DNA from: an uncultured Pelagibacteraceae bacterium
GTDB lineage: Bacteria; Pseudomonadota; Alphaproteobacteria; Pelagibacterales; Pelagibacteraceae
Reading direction: 5' to 3'
Assembly: GCA_902616145.1 (NCBI GenBank)
Contig: CACMRM010000002.1
Coordinates: 165,726 to 229,725, forward strand
Length of the DNA stretch: 64,000 nucleotides
Shown: piece by piece, positions 17,793-25,598 of the stretch
Layout of the letters: every line of letters begins with the position of its first letter
Numbering within the stretch: position 1 is the first letter of the stretch
Position numbers and translations under genes: made by a program
The notes under the pieces: model-generated
Seen by the model: only the letters and a program-made list of their open reading frames with translations
Database searches by the model: none
Told to the model about the DNA's origin: nothing

Positions 17793-17903
17793 TCATCCTC
17801 CAATTTTTTTTTCTGATTTACCAAAAATGTAACTATTAGTCATAGACATTATAACTATTATTTTATAGCCTTAGCAACAATTAAATAACAAATGGGGGAA
17901 ATA
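17793..17903. promoter_or_regulatory. Divergent intergenic region between livF and the Liv-type binding protein gene
   Basis: A 111-bp spacer separates the heads of two operons and must carry promoters for both directions. It is AT-rich with several TATAAT-like hexamers (for example around 17850-17866), but I cannot assign a -10/-35 pair with confidence. On the plus side it ends in a strong GGGGGAA ribosome-binding site at 17894-17900; on the minus side in GGAGG just before the livF TTG. No clear operator palindrome was seen. Shared control of both operons is inferred from geometry. Confidence 0.55.
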
Positions 17904-19094
17904 ATGAATAAACTTAAATTTGTTTTTTCAGCAATTGTCTTTTCCGCAGGTTTAGTAATCACGACTTTAGCTCAAGCAGAAACAATCAAAATTGGTGTTT
18001 CTTTTAGAATGCTATCAGATGTTGGTTATAAACACGGAGAGTTAATTACTGATACTGTTGCAAAGTGGAATAAAGAAGGCACTATCAACGGTCAAAAAAT
18101 CGACTTAACACTTTATAACGATGAGTGTAAATCTGAGAAAGGTGTAGCAAACGCAACAAAGCTTGCTTACCAAGATAAAGTTCACGTTATAATCGGATCT
18201 AGCTGTAGTTCTGTAACATTACCTATGGTACCTGTTTCAGCTAAAGCTAAAGTTCCACAAATCATACCTCACTCAACAAATGCTGACATTACTAAAAAAG
18301 GTAGTGAATACATTTTTAGAGTACCTGTATCATCAAGATTTTACAAAATCGTACAAGGTAAATTTACTGCAGAAAATCAAGGTACTAAGATAGCTTATAT
18401 CTATGGTCCAGATGCTGCTGGTAAAGATTTTGCATTATCTTTAGCTGATTACATGAGAGAGAACTACAACGTTGAGCCAACTTATATGGTTCAATCTGGA
18501 GAAAAAGAAACTGACTTTAGAAGTTACTTAACTAAAGCTAAAGCTACTAATCCAGAAGTTCTTGTAATTTCAGCTTTATTGGATGAAACAGTTAGAGGAC
18601 TTGTACAATCGTATGAAGTTGGAATACCAAAATCTGTTCACAGAGTAACAGCTTCTATTGGTTCTAAAGTAGAGATACCAATAAATGCTGGTTCTGCTGC
18701 AAAAGGTGTAACTTTCTCAGCTGCATTCGCTGCATCTGACACTAGACCTGAAGCTAAGAAATTTGTGAAAATGGTAAAAGACAAATATGGTGTTGTACCT
18801 GGTCACGACTTTTCACAAATGATGGACTTACTAGATATTCTAGAGATAGCTCTTAAAAAAGTTAGATTCACTGGAGATCTAGCAGCTGACAGAAATAAAG
18901 TTAGAGACGCAATTGCTGCGACAACTGACTTCAGAGGTTTAGCTTCTGGTCCAATCAATTTCTGTAAATCAGGAACGCCTGAGTGTAGAGATGGTAACAG
19001 AACTCCTGTTATGATTGAGTACACTAAAGGTGGAAAAAACTTTAAAACAAAAGTTGCTGGCACTGTAACATTTAATGCTAGCGCTGGTTTATAA
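17904..19094 (+). CDS. Liv-type periplasmic substrate-binding protein
   Basis: 396-aa periplasmic receptor (Peripla_BP_6 / branched-chain amino acid binding type) for the ABC importer. ATG at 17904 is preferred over 17892 because GGGGGAA lies 3 bases upstream. Signal peptide residues ~1-24 (LITTLAQAETIKIG). Motifs: IGVSFRMLSDVGYKHGEL start of lobe 1, IGSSCSSVTLPM (ligand-binding Ser/Thr loop) and IAYIYGPDAAGKDFA start of lobe 2. Codon use is richer in C-ending codons (AAC, ATC, TAC, GAC) than its neighbours, a sign of high expression. A terminator follows directly. The ligand is not predictable; these receptors bind amino acids, amides, aromatic acids or others. Confidence 0.92.
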   Translation: MNKLKFVFSAIVFSAGLVITTLAQAETIKIGVSFRMLSDVGYKHGELITDTVAKWNKEGTINGQKIDLTLYNDECKSEKGVANATKLAYQDKVHVIIGSSCSSVTLPMVPVSAKAKVPQIIPHSTNADITKKGSEYIFRVPVSSRFYKIVQGKFTAENQGTKIAYIYGPDAAGKDFALSLADYMRENYNVEPTYMVQSGEKETDFRSYLTKAKATNPEVLVISALLDETVRGLVQSYEVGIPKSVHRVTASIGSKVEIPINAGSAAKGVTFSAAFAASDTRPEAKKFVKMVKDKYGVVPGHDFSQMMDLLDILEIALKKVRFTGDLAADRNKVRDAIAATTDFRGLASGPINFCKSGTPECRDGNRTPVMIEYTKGGKNFKTKVAGTVTFNASAGL

Positions 19095-19110
19095 TAGTTA
19101 AAAAAATTGT

Positions 19111-19141
19111 GAGCGGTAGGTAAAACTACCGCTCATTTTTT
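19111..19141 (+). terminator. Rho-independent terminator after the binding-protein gene
   Basis: Perfect 9-bp inverted repeat GAGCGGTAG / CTACCGCTC (19111-19119 and 19126-19134) with a 6-base loop, followed by ATTTTTT. It lies 17 bp after the binding-protein stop. Partial termination here would give excess receptor over the downstream oxygenase and livMG, the usual stoichiometry for ABC importers. Confidence 0.88.
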
Positions 19142-19157
19142 CAAGGAAACCACAAAA

Positions 19158-20024
19158 ATGATAAACGTTAATAAATTGAAGAAAGTAAAAAGCAACTTTC
19201 CTGTAATGGTTGGCAAAAGTGCCATTTCAAAAAAAGATTGTGAAAAACTTATAGACGAAATTCGAAATGCAAAATCATTTGATGATTTAATACAAGGTGG
19301 CAGAAATAGAATTAACAAAGGGTCAAATAATTTTAAAAATTATTTAAAAAAATCAAAATTATCTAACAAATTATATAAACAATTTAATAGCCAATCTTTT
19401 TACAAAAAAGTTGAAAATAGATTTAAAAAAACTTTTAAGGATTATGGTTGGTCTAATGCATACTTGCCTAGCAAATTTTTGCGGGAAAAATTTACAAATA
19501 AAAAATTGATGAATTCAAAAGAATTAATGAAAATGTTAGGTAAAACTTATAAAAACCCGAATGTAAATTTAGACATAGATTTTTCTGTTTCTAAGGGCGG
19601 TTATAGATTAAGGCCGCACAGAGATGATGTAACAAGACTTTATAATTTTCTTATTTATTTAAACGATATACCAAAAAAAAATGGAGGAGCTTTATCAATT
19701 TTTAAAAAGAAAACTGATAGGAAATATAGAAAAAGTTTTAAAAGATTTCCTGGTATTTCTGAACTAGCAAAAGTTAAAGAATTTACTCCGTCAAAAGGGA
19801 GTGTAATTTTTTTCCAATCTACACCTAACTCTTACCATGGTGTATCTTTATTCAGAGAAATCAAAGGCAAGAAAAGATTTTTCATTTATGGAAGTTATGC
19901 TTTAAGTAAACCTGTTGTATGGAGATATAAAAACGTTAGCTATTTACCCAAAATTAAGAAAACAAACAAAAGAATGCTTACATCTTCACATGACTCAGAT
20001 TATTTAATGAGAGAAGTTGGATAA
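19158..20024 (+). CDS. 2-oxoglutarate/Fe(II)-dependent oxygenase, prolyl-4-hydroxylase-like
   Basis: 288-aa double-stranded beta-helix oxygenase. The Fe(II) triad is visible as His154-x-Asp156 (RPHRDDVTR) and His227 (NSYHGVSLF), with Arg240 (KKRFFIYGSY) placed to bind 2-oxoglutarate. FLIYLNDIPKKNGGALSIF between them is typical of the 2OG-FeII_Oxy_3/P4H group. It probably hydroxylates a small molecule or protein; the context, between the binding protein and livM of an importer, favours a transported compound. It overlaps livM by 1 base (TAATG). No signal peptide. Confidence 0.85.
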   Translation: MINVNKLKKVKSNFPVMVGKSAISKKDCEKLIDEIRNAKSFDDLIQGGRNRINKGSNNFKNYLKKSKLSNKLYKQFNSQSFYKKVENRFKKTFKDYGWSNAYLPSKFLREKFTNKKLMNSKELMKMLGKTYKNPNVNLDIDFSVSKGGYRLRPHRDDVTRLYNFLIYLNDIPKKNGGALSIFKKKTDRKYRKSFKRFPGISELAKVKEFTPSKGSVIFFQSTPNSYHGVSLFREIKGKKRFFIYGSYALSKPVVWRYKNVSYLPKIKKTNKRMLTSSHDSDYLMREVG

Positions 20025-21016
20025 TGGAAAAATTTAAATCGATTATCAGAGATTATCCTTTTATTGCTTTTATTATAGCTTTCGTCATCTTAGCTTTTGT
20101 ACCTTCAGTAGTTTTCACGGATGTTTATCAATCACATTTAGCTACTTTAATATTTGTGAACATTGTGGTTGCCGCAGGACTAAACATTGTTAAGGGTTAT
20201 TGCGGTCAAGTTACAGTTGGACACGTTGGCTTATTTGCAGTTGGTTCTTATACCGCTGGGACATTGTTTTTATATTTAGGACTTGGTTTTTGGGCAACTT
20301 TACCCATAGCTATAATAGTTACTGCATTTTTTGGAGTAGCAATGGGAATTCCATCTTTTAGATTGGAAGGTCCTTATTTAGCCTTAGCGACACTGGGAGG
20401 AGGTGAGGCAATAAGATTATTTATTGAAAACGGAAACTTTTTTAGATCTACATTCGGTATTTCTGATATTCCAACACCCTCTTTAATGGGTTACAACTTC
20501 GACTCTCCGGATAGATATTATTTCATCTCAATGACAATAATGATTATAGCGGTTTATTTTTCATTCAGTATTTTGAGATCTGGAGTTGGAAGAGCATTTA
20601 TGTCTATCAGAGAGGATCCAATTTGTGCAGCAGCCGCTGGAATTAATGTAAAAAAATACAAAATCTTAGCTTTTATTTTGAGCGCTATGTTCGCTGGTGC
20701 GGCAGGTGCAGTTTATGCTCACATGCCTCCAGGGTACATACATCCTAATAATTACACAGTTATAGAAATGGTAACCTTCCTAGCTATGGTTGTCCTAGGA
20801 GGTCTAGGTCATATTTGGGGTGGAATTATTGGCGCTATAGTAATTACTATTGTTTATGACTTAACCAGACCATTATATAAATATCAGCTTTTAATATTTG
20901 GTTTAACAATTGTATTAACTATTTTATTTATGCCTAAGGGTTTAGGCGGTTTTATTGACAGATATTTCTTAGAAAAGAGATTTAAAAAGAAAACTGGAAC
21001 AGAAAAAACAACATGA
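20024..21016 (+). CDS. livM: Branched-chain amino acid-type ABC transporter permease (LivM family)
   Basis: 330-aa second permease of the Liv-type importer. Strongly hydrophobic with about 8-10 membrane segments. LivM signatures: ALNIVKGYCGQVTVGHVGLFAVGSY-type region (GYCGQVTVGHVGLF), GIPSFRLEGPYLALATLG, and the cytoplasmic EAA-like loop FMSIREDPICAAAAGINVKKYK, which contacts the ATPases. C-terminal MVVLGGLGHIWGGIIGA is also typical. It overlaps livG by 4 bases (ATGA). Confidence 0.95.
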   Translation: MEKFKSIIRDYPFIAFIIAFVILAFVPSVVFTDVYQSHLATLIFVNIVVAAGLNIVKGYCGQVTVGHVGLFAVGSYTAGTLFLYLGLGFWATLPIAIIVTAFFGVAMGIPSFRLEGPYLALATLGGGEAIRLFIENGNFFRSTFGISDIPTPSLMGYNFDSPDRYYFISMTIMIIAVYFSFSILRSGVGRAFMSIREDPICAAAAGINVKKYKILAFILSAMFAGAAGAVYAHMPPGYIHPNNYTVIEMVTFLAMVVLGGLGHIWGGIIGAIVITIVYDLTRPLYKYQLLIFGLTIVLTILFMPKGLGGFIDRYFLEKRFKKKTGTEKTT

Positions 21017-21810
21017 TTTTAAAAACTAAACAATTATCTAAATCATTTGGTGGTTTGAAAGCTATTAATAAAGTTGATTTTGAACTTCAAAAAAATGAAA
21101 TTAGAGGAATAATTGGACCCAATGGCTCAGGTAAAAGTACATTTTTTAATTTAGTTTCAGGAATCTATGATAGCGATCCTGGAAGCTATATTGAGTTTGA
21201 TGGTCATGATATTACTTTTGCACCTCCACATGAGATTGCTACCTATGGTTTATCAAGAACGTTCCAATTACTAAGACTTTACCAAGATATGACAGTGATA
21301 GATAATGTTATGTCGGGATATCATACTAGAGTGCCTTACAAGTTTTTCGATGCAGTTATAGGAAGAAAAAAAATCTGGGATCAAGAAAGAGCTATCAAAG
21401 AGGAAATGATGGAACTCCTTTCTTTTGTAGGATTAGCAGACTATGCAGAGCTAAATGCTAGTGAGCTTTCTGGCGGTCAGAGAAGATTATTAGTTTTAGC
21501 AAGAGCAATCGCTATGAAACCAAAATTACTAATGTTAGACGAACCAGCTGCGGGTTTATCCCCAGTCAACGTAGATAATTTAATGAAAATTATTATGCAG
21601 CTTAAAGAAAAATATGGCCTTACTCTTATTATTATAGAGCATATTTTAAAAGTCGTAATGGATACTTGTAATTCAGTAACTGTTTTTGACCATGGTCAGA
21701 AAATTGCAGAGGGTACTCCAGCTCAAGTAAAAGATGACAATGCTGTAATCGAGGCGTATCTGGGTAAAAAAATGGACGATGAAGAGATGAGAAAAGCACT
21801 TGCAGTCTAA
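21013..21810 (+). CDS. livG: Branched-chain amino acid-type ABC transporter ATP-binding protein (LivG family)
   Basis: 265-aa ATPase partner of LivF. Walker A IIGPNGSGKSTFF at about residues 33-45, the LivG-type insertion (SRTFQLLRLYQDMTVIDNVM), signature LSGGQRRLLVLARA, Walker B LLMLDEPAAGLSP, and H-loop IIIEHILKVVM with the switch His. Overlaps livM. The divergent operon supplies livF and livH, so a complete importer (receptor, H, M, G, F) is encoded in this cluster. Confidence 0.95.
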   Translation: MILKTKQLSKSFGGLKAINKVDFELQKNEIRGIIGPNGSGKSTFFNLVSGIYDSDPGSYIEFDGHDITFAPPHEIATYGLSRTFQLLRLYQDMTVIDNVMSGYHTRVPYKFFDAVIGRKKIWDQERAIKEEMMELLSFVGLADYAELNASELSGGQRRLLVLARAIAMKPKLLMLDEPAAGLSPVNVDNLMKIIMQLKEKYGLTLIIIEHILKVVMDTCNSVTVFDHGQKIAEGTPAQVKDDNAVIEAYLGKKMDDEEMRKALAV

Positions 21811-21848
21811 AATGAATTTGATAATATTTTTCCTTTGAATACGATTCA

Positions 21849-22832
21849 ATGAGCCAAAATATTAAAAAAATTTTTGAGAAACAAGGTTTCATAAGATTAA
21901 AGGGTGTTTTAGATTATAAAGAGGATTTAGAACCAATTTTAAATGATATGGCTTTTATCATGGATAGGCTCATTCACAGATTTGTTCCTAAAAGTGACAA
22001 AGTAAAAGTACTAAATTATGAGTTTAAGAAAAAATACTCATATTTGGTTTCTTTGGATATTCCTGAACTTGATCAATATTTTAACATAAGACTTCCTGAA
22101 AAAAACATAAACGCTAATAGTGATTTTTTTGCAAGTCAATCAATATGGAATTTGATTAAAAATAAAAAGATTTTAGATAAGATTGAAAAAATTCTAGGTC
22201 CCGAGATAGCTTCTAATCCTTGTCAAAATTCAAGAATTAAACAACCTGAAAAAGGTGTTGCAAAAAAGAATTTAAATGACGGCCTAGTTGGAAGAACACC
22301 TTGGCATCAAGATGCTGGCGTTATGAATAAAAAAGGACAAAAGGGTACTGAATTAGTAACGTGTTGGATACCTTTTACTAAAACAAGAACAGAAAATGGT
22401 TGTATGCTTGCTGTAAAAGAAAGTCATAAATTTGGACTTGTTAACCATGATTTTGGAAGTAAGGGACAAGTAGAAGTTAGAGGCAAAGAAATAATTGATA
22501 AATTATCAACCGTGCCTCTTGAAGCTGATGTCGGCGATATAATATTATTAAATAGATATCTACTTCATTGTTCATTACCAAATAAATCAAAAAATTTTAG
22601 AATAAGTATGGACTTGAGATATAATAAAGCAGGTCAGCCTTCAGGAAGAGATCCATTGCCTAATTTTCTTGTTAAAAGTAAAAACAAAAAAAATATAAAA
22701 GTACAAAATTACAAACAATGGATAGCTTTATGGGAAAAAGCTAAAGTAAAATGCATTCCTAGAAAATGGTCTTATAAATATCCTCTTCCTACTTTCAAAG
22801 GAACTAAAAGAGATTTAGCAAATATTATTTAA
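21849..22832 (+). CDS. Phytanoyl-CoA dioxygenase (PhyH)-family Fe(II)/2OG oxygenase
   Basis: 327-aa oxygenase. Fe(II) ligands His153-x-Asp155 (TPWHQDAG) and His240 (RYLLHCSLPN), plus Arg251 (KNFRISMDLRYN) for 2-oxoglutarate binding. TCWIPFTKTRTENGCM preceding a KESHK segment is the conserved PhyH 'entertain' loop. PhyH enzymes hydroxylate alkyl chains or small osmolyte-like molecules such as ectoine. 38 bp after livG, and overlapping the DMT transporter by 1 base, so it belongs to the importer operon. Unrelated in sequence to the 2OG oxygenase four genes upstream. Confidence 0.88.
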   Translation: MSQNIKKIFEKQGFIRLKGVLDYKEDLEPILNDMAFIMDRLIHRFVPKSDKVKVLNYEFKKKYSYLVSLDIPELDQYFNIRLPEKNINANSDFFASQSIWNLIKNKKILDKIEKILGPEIASNPCQNSRIKQPEKGVAKKNLNDGLVGRTPWHQDAGVMNKKGQKGTELVTCWIPFTKTRTENGCMLAVKESHKFGLVNHDFGSKGQVEVRGKEIIDKLSTVPLEADVGDIILLNRYLLHCSLPNKSKNFRISMDLRYNKAGQPSGRDPLPNFLVKSKNKKNIKVQNYKQWIALWEKAKVKCIPRKWSYKYPLPTFKGTKRDLANII

Positions 22833-23758
22833 TGAATTCAAAATTATCGGAGAAGAATTATCTTCCCGAATTTTTTCTAGCTTGTCTTGGATATTTTTTA
22901 TTTGTAACTCAAGACGCAATAGTAAAATATATTGCAGAAGATTATAAAATTACTCAAATTATTTTTGTTAATTCTTGGTTCGCCTTAATACCTGTAATAC
23001 TTTATACACAAACTTTAGATGGATGGAATAAATTAAAGGGCGCAAATTTTAAAGTACATTTTTTTAGATCCTTGACAATGGCGCTAGCAGTTTTCTTTGC
23101 TTACACAGGATTTTATTTAATGCCAATGGTTACAATGTACAGCATTGTTTTTTTAACTCCATTAATCATAACGATTGGTTCAGTGCTTTTTTTAAATGAG
23201 GTAGTGAGATGGAAAAGGTTTACTGCAATTATCTTTGGATTAGTAGGAGCTTTAATCTCAATTGATCCATTTGGCTCAAAAATTGATGCATATGTATTTG
23301 TAGCTTTATTATGTCCACTTTGCGCAGCAGCTAGCTATCTGATTGTTAGAAAATACGGATATCAGGAAAGTATATTCTCATTTATTATATATGGAAAAAT
23401 ATTAATGATTATATTTTCAGGCATATTTGTAATCTTTTCCTTTAAAACTATGAATTTTAATGATTTAGTTTTAAACGGTATCTCTGGCATTTTTAGAGGA
23501 ACAGCAATGATTTTAGTAATTAATGCAGCAAGACATCTTCCTGGCGCTATTTTTGGATCGATTATTTATGTTCAGATATTTGCAGGAGTGTTGCTAGGTT
23601 ACATAGTGTTTGGCGAAATTCCCACAATTAATAATTATGTAGGAAATGCAATAATTATTGCAGCTGGACTTTACATAGTTATGAGAGAAATGAAGCTAAA
23701 GAAAAATATAGTTACATCTACTGCGAGACACCCAACTATACCAATTAAAAAAGATTAA
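22832..23758 (+). CDS. DMT-superfamily (EamA) permease
   Basis: 308-aa membrane protein with about ten hydrophobic segments in two EamA halves (LNEVVRWKRFTAIIFGLVGAL at the end of half one; FGEIPTINNYVGNAIIIAAGLYIV at the end of half two). Family members export or import metabolites such as amino acids and nucleotide sugars; direction and substrate are unknown. Its ATG overlaps the PhyH stop (TAATG). Its stop overlaps, tail to tail, the PanB-like gene by 4 bases. It is the last gene of the importer operon and may export a side product. Confidence 0.88.
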   Translation: MNSKLSEKNYLPEFFLACLGYFLFVTQDAIVKYIAEDYKITQIIFVNSWFALIPVILYTQTLDGWNKLKGANFKVHFFRSLTMALAVFFAYTGFYLMPMVTMYSIVFLTPLIITIGSVLFLNEVVRWKRFTAIIFGLVGALISIDPFGSKIDAYVFVALLCPLCAAASYLIVRKYGYQESIFSFIIYGKILMIIFSGIFVIFSFKTMNFNDLVLNGISGIFRGTAMILVINAARHLPGAIFGSIIYVQIFAGVLLGYIVFGEIPTINNYVGNAIIIAAGLYIVMREMKLKKNIVTSTARHPTIPIKKD

Positions 23759-24567
23759 AGTTTCTTTTTAAAATTTTCTAGAATTTCTTCACTAACATTT
23801 ACTGAATTTTCAGGCCCAGGAAATTTCCCCTCTAAACTATCTTTGATAAATGCTTTTAAGGCTTTAACTCTTTCGATTTCAATTTCATCTTTCATCTTTT
23901 TTAAATTTGTATAAGCTTTTGCATGTCTAGGGGACTTTTCTTGCTCTCCACAGATATCATTCATGAATAGATACATAACATCAGCTTTTTTTCCAGATCC
24001 TAGAGATACAGTTACAATACTCGTCCTTTTTGATATTTCCCCCATAATATTTTCAGGAATAACTTCACATTCGGCTGAAAAGGCCCCAGCATCCTCTAAT
24101 CGTTTAAATTTTTTAAATAGTTCGCATGCTTCATCAGCAGTTTTACCTACAGCTCTTAAGCCACCAATCCATGTAGATTTTCTAGGAACTAAACCTAAAT
24201 GACCCATAACTGGAACATCTTCTTTTGCAAGCATAGAAACAACATCCATACTTCTGGCAGTCATAACCGCATCAGCACCATTCTCCAAAGCCTTAAAGGC
24301 TCCACGTAACACATCCTCGGCTGTAGGATAATTATGTAGTTCTAGTGCTGCCGTATAAAAAAGAGACTTGGATCCTTCCCGAACCTTCTTAACATTTGAA
24401 GCACTTCCTATTATCATGTCAAAACCTGCTTCTTCAGCTGCTTTTGCCTCTAATGAATTATTTGCAGTTACTTGGGTAAGAATTTTTTTTCCTTTAGCTT
24501 CAATAATATCACCTACAGTGACAGTTCTTTTTGCAGGATTAGCCGCCCAAGTATAAATATTTTTCAT
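23755..24567 (-). CDS. PanB-like (3-methyl-2-oxobutanoate hydroxymethyltransferase family), diverged
   Basis: 270-aa TIM-barrel protein of the PEP mutase/ketopantoate hydroxymethyltransferase superfamily. PVMGHLGLVPRKST matches the PanB MGHIGLTPQ signature, and AGAFSAECEVIPENI and the C-terminal GKFPGPENSV match PanB's AGA...ECVP and FPGPEHSF. The N-terminal metal loop is not the PanB TAYDYP but TQVTANNSLEAKAAEEAG, and the later IGAG-x-xxDGQ loop is SLGSGKKADVMYLF. It may therefore use another 2-keto acid or lack the tetrahydrofolate reaction. It follows the DUF1907 gene by 17 bp on the same strand. Confidence 0.72.
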   Translation of the reverse strand: MKNIYTWAANPAKRTVTVGDIIEAKGKKILTQVTANNSLEAKAAEEAGFDMIIGSASNVKKVREGSKSLFYTAALELHNYPTAEDVLRGAFKALENGADAVMTARSMDVVSMLAKEDVPVMGHLGLVPRKSTWIGGLRAVGKTADEACELFKKFKRLEDAGAFSAECEVIPENIMGEISKRTSIVTVSLGSGKKADVMYLFMNDICGEQEKSPRHAKAYTNLKKMKDEIEIERVKALKAFIKDSLEGKFPGPENSVNVSEEILENFKKKL

Positions 24568-24584
24568 ATTTATATTTAATCAAA

Positions 24585-25547
24585 CTAATTATTATTTTTC
24601 AATTCTTTATAAATATTGTTTACTCTATGAACTTCTTCGGCGGTATTGAAATAGCACTCATATTCAATTTCACTAGGGGTTACATCGAAATGATAATGAC
24701 CTGCATCCTGAGTTCCTTTATAAGAGTGAAAATGTGTATGTTCGCCTGACTCTCTTAAATCTAATTTTCCTCCAGAGGGATCATTAGTCCATAAAACTGA
24801 ATAGCATTGAAAATGTGGCCCTATAGGTTCGTAAAATTGTAAAAAATCCTTAACACATTTCATTTGTTTTGGATCATAATATTCGTGTTTTATATCTGCA
24901 TAGTCTGGTTGAACATGGGATTTAATCTTACCATTTAAGATCCTAAACACACCACCCAGCGCAACACTTAAGTTTGTTTGTAAATTTTCAATTAATGCAG
25001 TTCTCATAGATTGAGATAAAGAGCCTTGCTCACCTGACCTTCCTTTAATTTTAATCTTTATAACATCTCCTTTTTTCCCCTCAGAGTAATAGATATTTCC
25101 TAGTCCGCCATGTTTTCGGTGATTGTAAGGAGTTGATTTACATTTATTATTTTTATCTACTTGAGCAATTATAGATTTTGACTCGTTAGTAATTAAATTC
25201 TCATTAATGATAAGTTCTCCACAGTGACCCTCTAAACACGACATAGCTCCTGAACCTGCACCTAAAGCATATGATTTTTCAGAGCCTATTCTTTTTGCTA
25301 TTTCTTCATAATCAAATTCTGTACCTATGAACCTTTTATCATGCATGTATGGTTCGCCTCCAACATCTATAATTCTTTGGTTTCCACTTATACCTTCAGC
25401 AGGGCAATCCCACTTTCTTAGATCAGGACATTCAACAATTGAAACATCAACTTCAATATAGTTTTTTGATAAACCTTTTTTTAAAGCTTCGCTTACTTGT
25501 TTTAAGGAAATTTGATGAAACTTGGCTTTTTCGATTGTTAATTCCAT
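24585..25547 (-). CDS. DUF1907 / C11orf54-like putative zinc ester hydrolase
   Basis: 320-aa protein recognised by the motif GEHTHFHSYKGTQDAGHYHFD near the C-terminus, which gives the His-x-His-x9-His zinc site of the C11orf54 (PTOD012) family, and by the central GSGAMSCLEGHCGELI and GGLGNIYYSEGKKGD stretches. Human C11orf54 is a small-ester hydrolase in vitro (family knowledge); physiological substrates are unknown. It is transcribed away from the hydratase gene with a 51-bp spacer, and its downstream partner is the PanB-like gene. The family is widespread in animals and scattered in bacteria. Confidence 0.8.
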   Translation of the reverse strand: MELTIEKAKFHQISLKQVSEALKKGLSKNYIEVDVSIVECPDLRKWDCPAEGISGNQRIIDVGGEPYMHDKRFIGTEFDYEEIAKRIGSEKSYALGAGSGAMSCLEGHCGELIINENLITNESKSIIAQVDKNNKCKSTPYNHRKHGGLGNIYYSEGKKGDVIKIKIKGRSGEQGSLSQSMRTALIENLQTNLSVALGGVFRILNGKIKSHVQPDYADIKHEYYDPKQMKCVKDFLQFYEPIGPHFQCYSVLWTNDPSGGKLDLRESGEHTHFHSYKGTQDAGHYHFDVTPSEIEYECYFNTAEEVHRVNNIYKELKNNN

Positions 25548-25598
25548 AAACTATTAATATCATTTAAAGAAGTTTATCAATTAAATATAATTTTTATT

